Positions 17,733 to 25,857 of a DNA stretch of 64,000 nucleotides are shown here, in pieces (within the stretch, counting starts at the first letter, position 1; each line of letters begins with the position of its first letter). The DNA is from Ornithinimicrobium flavum. Lineage in GTDB: Bacteria > Actinomycetota > Actinomycetes > Actinomycetales > Dermatophilaceae. The translations under genes were made by a program, and so were the position numbers. The notes beneath the pieces are model-generated. The model was not told the origin of the DNA. It searched no databases and was given only the letters and a program-made list of their open reading frames with translations. The stretch is from contig NZ_CP038213.1 of NCBI RefSeq assembly GCF_004526345.1, forward strand, positions 2,976,001-3,040,000, written 5' to 3'.

Positions 17733-20188
17733 ATGAGCCTGACCGAATGGGTGAACGCGCAGCTCGAAGACTCCGATCTGCCCGACGAGGTGGCGCTGCT
17801 CGTTCTGGCCGCACTCGAGGGGGATGACGAACTCGATGGCTACCTGGACGACGGCGTCGCGGTTGCTCGCCCTGAGCCTTCCGCGGCCTCAGACGAGGTC
17901 GAGGCGAACGGGGTTGTCCTGACCTCGATCAAGGTTGAGGGCTTCCGAGGAATTGGCGCCACGTGCGAGCTTCCGATCGCTCCGAAGCCCGGGCTCACCA
18001 TCGTCGCCGGGCGGAACGGCTCCGGAAAATCCAGCTTCTCCGAGGCGCTTGAGCTCGTCCTCACTGGCGGCACCTATCGCTGGGCGAACAAGAGCGCAGA
18101 GTGGCGCGAGCAGTGGCGAAATCTCCATCACTCCTCTGCGGCCGTCTCTGTCGGGCTCCTCGAGGAGGGTGTTGGCCCGATTACCGTGACGTCCACGTGG
18201 TCCGACGACGAGAGTTCCGTCGAGTCACGCACAGTAAAGGCGCAGGTAGCGGGTCAGCCTCAAGTTCACAGCATCGAGCATTTGGGATGGAAGCGGGCGC
18301 TGGAGCAGTTCAGGCCGATCCTGTCCTACGACGAATTGGGCGGCATGCTCGAAGGCAAACAATCCGAGCTGTACGACGCACTCGCGAGCATCCTTGGGGT
18401 TGAACAGCTCGGCGACGCGGTTAAGCGACTCAAGGCACGATCCGACGCCCGCAAGGGACCCGGCGCGGCCGCGACCGCCCGGCGCAAGGAGCTACTGGGA
18501 CAAGCAGCGGCCTCCACAGACGACCGCGCCGCTGAGGCGGCGACGTCGCTGAAAAGGCAGACCCCGACACGGCCAAACTTCGTGCACTCGCGACTGGCGG
18601 TGAGCAGGTCGACCGCGGACCACTCCCGGCGCTGCGGGCGCTGTCCACGCTCTCGACACCCGACGAGACCGCCGTCTTGGTCGCCGTCACGCGCCTTCGA
18701 GCTGCGAAGAACGAACTCGCTGACGCTGGCGCGCAGGTGTCCCAGCGCAATCGGGACCGCTTGAAGCTGCTTGAGCAAGGCCTCCTGCTGCACGCCAGCC
18801 ATGGTGATCAGACTTGTCCGGTGTGCCGTGCAGGCAACCTCGACGCGGCCTGGGCGGAGACGAGTAAGGCCCTCGTCGAGCACGAGAAGAAGCAGTTCGC
18901 CGAGGTCGAAGCAGCCCATCAGACCTTCGACCTGGCCTTTGAGGCCGTTCGCAAGCTGCTGCAGTCGCCGCCCCCTCAGCTGACGAACGCGCCGATGCCG
19001 TCGCTGCAGGTCACCGTTGATGAGGCGCGACAAGCCTGGAGTGCATGGACCAACATCGAGGTCAAGAAGGACGCCGGCGGCGCTGACGTGCTAGCGGCCC
19101 ACGTCGAGAAGCAACTTCCCGCCCTTGCCGCCGCTGTCAGTTGCCTCAGGGAGTCGGCGGCATCCGAGGTCTCAGCCTTGGACGACGAGTGGCGGCCTTT
19201 GGCTAGCGCTATCGCCGGCTGGTGTGACGACTGGGAGGCGTGGAAGAACGTCGAGCCGAGCGTCAAGCAGCTCCTCCATGCCGAGAAGTGGCTGAAGGAC
19301 AACGACCTGCGCCTGAAAAACGAGCGCCTCGAGCCGATTCAAGCCCAGGCGCGGCATGCGTGGGAGAAGCTCAAGCAGGAGAGCAACGTTGAACTGGGAG
19401 CTCTTGAGCTGACAGGAACCAACACTCGCCGACGTGTCCGCATCAGCGGAGCGATCGATGGCGAGGCAGTGGATTCGTTCGCCGTTTTCAGCCAAGGCGA
19501 GCTGCACGCTCTGACGCTCTCGTTGTTCCTGCCCCGAGCGACGCTGGCACAGTCTCCGTTCCGGTTTGTCGTGCTCGACGATCCGGTGCAAGCCATGGAC
19601 CCGGCGAAGGTTGACGGACTTGTAGACCTCCTTGGTGAACTTGCGCAGACCAGACAGGTCATCGTCTTCTCTCACGACGATCGACTTCCCGCCGCATTGC
19701 GCCGCTCACCCCACGACGCCACGATTTTGGAAGTCAGCCGCGGCGCACATTCGGCCGTCAGCATCACCGCGTCCCAAGACCCAACAGTGCGCTACCTCAG
19801 GGACGCGCATGGCCTTATCAAGGAGTGGCAGCACGATCGACTGACCGAGGACGATCTCCGCAAGACGTTGCCCGGGCTCTACCGCTTCGCCATCGAGTCT
19901 GCGGCGAAAGATCGCTACTTCGCGAACCGCCTCGCCACCGGGGCAAGCATTCACGATCTGGAATCGACCTGGTCAGGCACTTACAACACGCGCAAGCGGG
20001 TTCTCCTCGCGATCTTTGGGGAAGAGCCTCAAGAGCACCTTGCCCAACGCTGGATCTCTGGGCCCTACCGCCCCGGGGCCCTCGGGATCGCCAGCAACGG
20101 CTTCCATCGGGGGTTGGCGACAGACCCCGAGGATGCTCACTACAAGACGAAGAAGCTCGTGGAAGACATCAAAGCGGGCGCCAAATGA
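17733..20188 (+). pseudogene. Zinc-hook SMC/RecF-like ATPase, one-base deletion
   Basis: A predicted 818-residue ATPase: Walker A VAGRNGSGKSSF (about residue 97), coiled coil, zinc-hook-like DQTCPVCRAGN (about 360), second coil, signature-like FSQGELHALTLSLF and Walker B FVVLDDPVQAMDP, then SHDDRL. The 130-residue tail contains ASNGFHRGL, reminiscent of HEPN or RloC-type tails, though this is tentative. The first frame breaks near 18540; adding one base (GCG-GAC for GCGAC) joins it to DVAEKADPDTAK. ATG 17733 (or GTG 17727) is chosen because the protein then begins with a clear helical domain. It overlaps the next gene by ATGA. Related ATPases drive several anti-phage systems. Confidence 0.7.
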
Positions 20189-20544
20189 ACACTCTCGTCG
20201 AGAAGGCCCGCCAGCAGATTGAGGCTCAGGATCCTTACTCCCTGCGTCGAGCATGCTGGCTCGCCCGGACAGCACTTGAGGGCGTCATCACAGAGCTCCT
20301 GAAGATCAAGGGCGTCGCGGCCGATCGAGCATCTGCACGCGCGAAACTATCCTGCTTGGAAGGCGTCTACATCGATGATCGCGCCTTGGCGCACCGAGCG
20401 GAGTACGCCTGGAGTCGCCTCAGCGATGCCTGCCATCAACACGCATATGAACTCGCACCGACGTACCCGGAAGTCCAACACCTGGTCGGGCTTGTGGCGG
20501 AACTGTCGAACATGTCAAAGAACAAGCACGAGGAGGCGCCCTAA
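20185..20544 (+). CDS. Small helical protein of the ATPase operon
   Basis: A 119-residue, mostly helical protein starting inside the ATPase stop (ATGA) and ending 2 bases before the next start, so it is tightly co-translated. I do not recognise a family. The pattern RRACWLARTALEGVITELL and then WSRLSDACHQHAYELAP has the look of a small HEPN-like or four-helix accessory subunit. In other ATPase-based defence operons a small helical subunit bridges ATPase and effector; that role is an inference here. Confidence 0.6.
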   Translation: MNTLVEKARQQIEAQDPYSLRRACWLARTALEGVITELLKIKGVAADRASARAKLSCLEGVYIDDRALAHRAEYAWSRLSDACHQHAYELAPTYPEVQHLVGLVAELSNMSKNKHEEAP

Positions 20545-20546
20545 GC

Positions 20547-21674
20547 ATGGAGACCGTCGAGGCTGAGGTTCGACAGTTCGCGACCCAGACCAACCTCTTC
20601 GTTTGGGAAGGGATCCCTTGGGGGGGAGCCACGACGCTGACCCCGGAGTCGCAGACACTCGCAGATTTCTTGGCGGTTGCTCGAGCGGTTGGCGCTCCGA
20701 TCTTGTATCTCGATCCGGACGGATCCGCGGCGGCCTTCGCGGCCAACGGCGTTGTCCACGTGTTCGCTACACCGGCCGAAAGGCTCCGCCTTACGGGAGG
20801 CGACTCAGCGGATGACGAAGACCTGCTCCTCAATGAGGACGAGGACCAACGCTCTGGGAGCGTCACAATCCGGGTGGGCGGGTCGCATGACTACAACGAT
20901 CCCTACTACGACTGGCAGAGCGGCAGGAAGGTTTCTGGCCGGGTCCGCGAGGCAGTCGATGCATTGGTTGCCGACGGCCGCTTCAACGGTTACCGCAGTG
21001 GCCATGTTGTCGCAGAGTACGTCGCCGAGCTCGAGGCCAAGGACGCTGACGCAGTCGAACGGGTCGCCAGACGAGTCTTCGAAGAGACTGTCGGAAAGCA
21101 ACTCGACCACCAAGCTACCCAGCTCGTTCAGACGCTGGTGAAGGACCCGGCGTACGACCCTCTGGCATGGGGCCCGGAGAACCGCGCGTTCATTGAGGAG
21201 CGCGTCGAGAACGAAGACCTCCGGCTTCTCGAGCGCCTTGAGCGCGCGCTTGCCACCTATGCCCACGAGTCCGGTGCTCGCACCAAAGCTGAACGCGAGC
21301 TCGCCCGACGCGCCGAGGCCATCCTTCTCGCACTCACCCCGGCGGAGCGCGACCGGCTCGGCTTCGCCTCGAGAAATGCGGCCAAGCTACAGGTGCTCGC
21401 GCCTCATCTCGAAGGAGAGTCGAATAGCAAAGCCGACCGTCTGGCCAAGGAGGTAGCTCGCCTTGAGCAGGAACGCTTCGGGCTGCCCCGCGAGGAGCGC
21501 TACGCCACAGCAGCCCGGCACCTACAGGCGAGCGGGATGACACGCGCGGAGGTTTCACGCCGTCTAGGTATCTCGAACTCAATCGTGGAGCGGATAGTCG
21601 CAACGCATAGGCGCGACGTCGAACTCACCAGTGATGACCCCATCCGCGTGGATCACGCCCCGGACTTCTTCTAG
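20547..21674 (+). CDS. Unknown protein with C-terminal helix-turn-helix
   Basis: A 375-residue soluble protein. The N-terminal half is alpha/beta (TQTNLFVWEGIPWGGATTL; APILYLDPDG) followed by an acidic stretch. The middle is a long charged helical region (about 200-330). The end, YATAARHLQASGMTRAEVSR plus RLGISNSIVERIV, is a helix-turn-helix likely to bind DNA. No nuclease motif is visible. It is the third gene of the ATPase operon, 2 bases after the second, and may be the target-recognising or effector subunit. Confidence 0.6.
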   Translation: METVEAEVRQFATQTNLFVWEGIPWGGATTLTPESQTLADFLAVARAVGAPILYLDPDGSAAAFAANGVVHVFATPAERLRLTGGDSADDEDLLLNEDEDQRSGSVTIRVGGSHDYNDPYYDWQSGRKVSGRVREAVDALVADGRFNGYRSGHVVAEYVAELEAKDADAVERVARRVFEETVGKQLDHQATQLVQTLVKDPAYDPLAWGPENRAFIEERVENEDLRLLERLERALATYAHESGARTKAERELARRAEAILLALTPAERDRLGFASRNAAKLQVLAPHLEGESNSKADRLAKEVARLEQERFGLPREERYATAARHLQASGMTRAEVSRRLGISNSIVERIVATHRRDVELTSDDPIRVDHAPDFF

Positions 21675-21690
21675 TCAAGGCGCGTTGGCC

Positions 21691-21796
21691 GGCTCTTCGC
21701 AGTTGAGCGGGGCACCCGGTAGGTGATCGGGATCGTGGGCCCGACATGCTGTTGGTCTCTCACCCCCAAACGACGAGGCCACGAGCAGGGATAACG
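21691..21796 (+). mobile_element. Left end of a decayed ISL3-family element
   Basis: GGCTCTTCGCAGTTGAG at 21691 matches the terminal repeat of the ISL3 elements elsewhere in the window (GGCTCTTCACAGTTGAG at 40117). The rest of this older element resumes after the intact insertion at 25405, where a decayed ISL3 transposase start is found. The intact element landed about 106 bases inside it. Confidence 0.55.
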
Positions 21797-21906
21797 GGCT
21801 CTTCGCAGATGAGGGTGTAGCGGGCGCTGGCGCGTCGATCCAGGGGTAGGTGTCGAGGTCCTCCGAAGATGGAAGTTCTCACACTGCCCATCCGGAAGAC
21901 CTCGAC

Positions 21907-24900
21907 GTGCCCGACGCTACCTTCACGCGCCCTGACCTGACCACCTTCACCGGCCTGGACGACCTGGGGCTGGAAGTCACCGGCCAGCGCCTCGAACCTG
22001 ACCGGGCTGTGCTCGCGTGTCGGGTCGTGGACCCGGACGACTGGTGCAAGCGGTGCGGCTGCCAGGGCACTCCGCGCGACACCGTGACCCGGGAGCTGGC
22101 GCACGAGCCGTTCGGGTGGCGCCCCACGACCCTGCTGGTGACGGTCCGCCGCTACCGGTGCGCAGAGTGCTCGCACGTGTGGCGTCAGGACACCACCGCC
22201 GCCGCCGAGCCGCGGGCGAAGATCTCCCGCGCCGGGCTGCGCTGGGGCCTGGTCGCCGTCGTGGTCCAGCACCTGTCGATGTCCCGTGTCGCCGAAGGGC
22301 TCGCGGTGTCGTGGAACACCGCCAACGACGCGGTCCTGGCCGAGGGCCAACGGCTGCTCATCGCCGACCCGGCACGCCTGGACGGCGTCCGCGTGGTCGG
22401 GGTCGACGAGCACGTGGTGCGCCACGAGGCGCTGTTGTTTCGGATGGAGGTGAGAGACCTGCATCGCCTGGTCGTCGTAGCGGCTGGGTGAAGTTGGCGG
22501 CAGCCTGAACCGGGGATCGCCGGGGAGGGTGGGAGCAGCCGCGACGAAGTCAGGGCGGTTCGGCACTACCGGACGGGCCGTGCCTGGTGAACGAGACGGG
22601 AAGGTGTACGCAAGGAACCGGTGTTGTGAAGCCTCTTCATCGTCGACCAGCTCGAACCCGGTGGATCTGGGCTGGTGTGCGGTGCGTACCTGCCCCTTGT
22701 GGTGGCTGCCAGCCAGGTGGCCGTCGGGGGTGGGGAACTGTCGGGACGGTTGTATGTGTCGGGCCTGGCAGGTCGTGGTGAAGGTCTACGGCGTAGCCAC
22801 GACGAGACCGCAGGGGCAAAGCCGGGCGCCTCGCCCGTTGACCGAGCAACAGTGAACGTGGGAACCGCCCGTAGTCCGTTCCCCGCCCTCGTGGCGGGGA
22901 TAGGTCCGATGCCGACCGAAGGGTGCGGGTGGGGCGGAGCCGTCGTAGTACTCCGAGGCCGGGAGAGCCGGTCGCATGGGGAAGGACGGCAGCGAGAGGA
23001 AGCAAGGAGGGACTGTGATGTCCGAAGACGCGTCGGTGAACACCGGCGCCGTGATCTGGCCCGAGCATGAGTGGGCGCAGGTGACGGTACGGAGGATGCA
23101 GACCAAGCTGCATTGTTGGGCGGTCGGGGACCCCGGCCGCCGGTTCGACGATCTGTACAACCTGGTCTGTGACCCGGCGTTCCTGGTGGTGGCGTGGCAA
23201 CGCGTCGCGGGGAACAAGGGGTCGCGGACGCCGGGGGTGGACCGGGCCACGGTGGCCTGGATCGCTTCCCGGATCGGGGTCGAGGAGTTCCTGAGCGACG
23301 TCCGCGCGCAGTTACGGGCGCGGACGTTCTGTCCGGTCGAGGTACGTCAGGTGGAGATTCCCAAGGCCAGCGGCAAGGTCCGCAGGCTGGGGATCCCGAC
23401 CGTGACCGACCGGGTGGTGCAGGCGGCTCTGAAGCTGGTGCTGGAGCCGATCTTCGAGGCGGACTTCGCGCCGTGCTCGTACGGTTTCCGCCCGAACCGG
23501 CGCGCGCAGGACGCCATCGCCGAGATCCATCACTTCACCACCAAGTCGTACCACTGGGTGCTGGAGGCCGACATCGAGGCGTGCTTCGACAGGATCGATC
23601 ACGTCGCGCTGTTGGACAGGGTCCGAACGCGGATCGGCGACAAGCGCGTGACCAGGCTGGTCAAGTCGTTCCTCAAGGCCGGGGTGATGACCACCACCGG
23701 CTCGCGGGAGGCGACGCACACCGGCACCCCGCAGGGCGGGATCTTGTCCCCGTTGCTGGCCAACATCGCCCTGTCCACGCTGGATGATCACTTCATCACC
23801 GCGTGGGAGCAACAGATGGGCACCGAGGTCCAGCGGCAGCGCCGCAAGCGACAAGGCAGGCCCAACTACCGTCTGGTCCGGTACGCCGACGACTTCGTCG
23901 TCCTGGTCACCGGGCAGCGGGAGCACGCCGAGCAGTTGCGGACGGAGGTGGCAGGCGTGCTGGCCCCGATGGGCCTGCGCCTGTCACCGGAGAAGACCCG
24001 TGTGGTCCACATCGAGGACGGGTTCGACTTCCTCGGCTTCAACGTCCGCAGGATGCGGAGGCGAGGGAGCAACAAGTGGTTCGTGTACACCAAGCCCTCG
24101 AGAAAGGCGATCGCCTCGATCAAGGGCCGGGTGAAGACCATGACGTACAGAGCGACCCTGCACCACGATCCCGGGTACTTGTTCGAGTACCTGGGCCGGG
24201 TGCTGCGAGGGTGGGCCAACTACTTCCGGCACGGCGTGTCCAAAGCGACTTTCTCCGCGGTCGACTCCTACACGTGGGAGCGGATCACGGCCTGGTTGCG
24301 GGACAAGCACAAGATCGGATGGCCAGAGCTGCGGCGCAGGTTCTGCCTGCCCGGACCTGGCGGCTCGCGTCGACGGGCAACGGTTCCGGGGCGCAGCCAG
24401 CGTCTCCGTCGTCCGGTACCGCTACCGCGGCTACCGGATCCCGACCCCGTGGACACCGACAGCCACCACCGGCTGAGCAACAACCACCTCGTGGAGAGCC
24501 CGGTGCGGTGAAAATCGCACGCCGGGTTCGGCGGGCGGTCCGGGGAAACGGAGCGACAGCAATGCCGCCACCGCGCCCCGGACCGACCCAACTGGCGGCA
24601 TTCGAGGCGCGGCGACAAGTACGTCACCGTGGTCATCGACCTCACCCCGGTCCGCGACCGCACCGGCCCCTCCCGGCTGCTGGACGTGGTCGAGGGCCGC
24701 AGCAAGAGGGCGTTCAAGGACTGGCTGGCCGACCGTGACCAGGCCTGGCGCGACGGGATCGAGGTCGTGGCCATGGACGGGTTCGCCGGGTTCAAGACCG
24801 CTACCACCGAGGAGCTGCCCGACGCCGTCGCGGTCATGGATCCGTTCCACGTCATCCGGTTGGCCGGCGACGCCCTGGACGGGTGTCGCCGCCGGGTCCA

Positions 24901-25390
24901 GCAGGAGCTGCACGGTCACCGCGGCCGCAAGGGCGACCCTCTCTACTCCGCCCGGCGGACCCTGCACACCGGCGCGGACCTGCTCACCGAGAAGCAGCAG
25001 GACCGCCTCGACACCCTCTTCGCCGGAGAGCGGCACGTGCAGGTCGAGTGCACGTGGGGCATCTACCAGCGCATGATCTCCGCCTACCGGGACCCCGACC
25101 GCGCGGGCGGCCGTGTCGAGATGCGCTCGGTCATCGACGCCCTCACCGACGACGTGCCCAGGCCGCTGGTCGAGCTGCGCACGCTCGGCCGCACCCTGGC
25201 CCGGCGGGTCTGCGACGTCCTGGCCTACTTCGAACGGCCCCGCACCAGCAACGGCCCCACCGAAGCCGTGAACGGACGACTCGAGCACCTGCGCGGACTG
25301 GCCCTCGGCTTCCGCAACCTCACCAACTACATCGCCCGAGCACTGCTCGAGGCCGGCGGATTCAGGCCACGACTACACCCTGGATTGTGA
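21907..25390 (+). CDS. ISL3 transposase split by group II intron
   Basis: Exon 1 (GTG 21907 to 22416) encodes the zinc-ribbon start (WCKRCGCQG; YRCAECSHVW), a helix-turn-helix (LSMSRVAEGLAVSWNTANDA) and the first catalytic strand ending VDEHV. Exon 2 (24593-25390) resumes with WRHSRRGDKYV and carries VAMDGFAGF, VMDPFHVIRLAGDAL and the last acidic helix near RTSNGPTEAVNGRL. Joining the exons directly keeps frame and gives V-W-R-H. The uninterrupted paralogue at 40227 reads HVWRHTRRGDK at the same place. The product should be active after intron splicing. Confidence 0.88.
23018..24476 (+). CDS. ltrA: Group II intron reverse transcriptase/maturase
   Basis: The intron-encoded protein binds its RNA, helps splicing and copies the RNA into DNA at the target. 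Visible are RT motifs (VEIPKASGKVRRLGIPTV, LEADIEACFDRIDH, GTPQGGILSPLLANI, catalytic YADD in VRYADDFVVLV), a thumb/maturase X region (GVSKATFSAVDSYTWERITA) and no HNH endonuclease. ATG 23018 is 7-8 bases after AAGGAGGGA. The usual ending VVRYRYRGYRIPTPW lies in another frame and stops at 24476; an extra C in CTGCCCGGAC (about 24350) accounts for the shift. As printed, the frame instead runs to 24511. Confidence 0.85.
24496..24529 (+). ncRNA. Group II intron domain V
   Basis: A 34-base hairpin GAGCCCGG...GTGAAAATCGCAC...CCGGGTTC, with the GAAA-type tetraloop and the catalytic bulge typical of domain V. It lies 64 bases before the 3' splice site. Confidence 0.9.
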
Positions 25391-25404
25391 AGAGCCGGAT
25401 AACG

Positions 25405-25720
25405 GCAGGAGCAGGAATGACGGCAGGAGCACGTAGTTGTGGGGTTGGAAGACGCGTTCACCGTCGTGTTGATCGAGCGGGTCGACCCGGCACGGGTCAA
25501 GGCGGTCATCGCGGTCACCGTCCGGGAGGACGCCTGTCGGGGGGTGCGGGGTCTGAGCTCGCGAATCAATGAGCGGCCGATGATCGCGGTGAAGGATCTG
25601 AAGGTGTCCGGCTAGGTGGTGAACCTGTGGTGGCGCAAGCGGCACCTGGCCTGCCGGGAGCCCCAGTGGGCCGCCAGTCGGTCAACCAAGCAGTCCCAGC
25701 GTGCCAAGGAAGTAGTTGAC
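25405..25720 (+). pseudogene. Decayed ISL3 transposase, N-terminal remnant
   Basis: Translation from about 25438 gives VGLEDAFTVVLIERVD and, after a weak zinc-finger-like stretch, RPMIAVKDLKVSG, a TAG stop, then VVNLWWRKRHLACREPQ. This is the ribbon-plus-WWRKRR segment of ISL3 transposases. The rest is lost by about 25720. It is the right-hand continuation of the remnant at 21691. From 25720 to 25857 nothing is recognisable. Confidence 0.6.
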
Positions 25721-25857
25721 CTGCTGCGGTCCGCTCCAGCACTTGATGATCGGATTAGGTATCGATCACAGTACCGGCCCGGCCCAGGTTGATCCGCTGC
25801 GTCGAGGAGCAGAAGCCTGCCGCAGCTTGTGAGGCGTGCGGTCCTGCTCGTGCGGAC

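Larger units (their letters stand above)
22417..24592 (+). mobile_element. Group II intron (complete)
   Basis: The 2,176-base intron starts GTGCGCC (GUGYG consensus) and ends CCAAC (AY). Its limits were set by the empty site in the paralogous transposase at 40730-40760. About 600 bases of structured RNA (domains I-III) precede the RT gene in domain IV. A textbook domain V follows at 24496. Domain VI is formed by GGTCCGGG/CCCCGGACC, with a candidate bulged branch A at 24586, 7 bases from the 3' end. Placement in an IS transposase is common for such retroelements. Confidence 0.9.
21797..25396 (+). mobile_element. ISL3-family insertion sequence carrying a group II intron
   Basis: A 3.6-kb element bounded by inverted ends starting GGCTCTTC and ending GAAGAGCC. 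It is flanked by the perfect 8-base target duplication GGATAACG (21789-21796 and 25397-25404), the size usual for ISL3. Removing the 2,176-base intron leaves a normal element of about 1.4 kb. It sits within an older ISL3 remnant. Confidence 0.92.
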
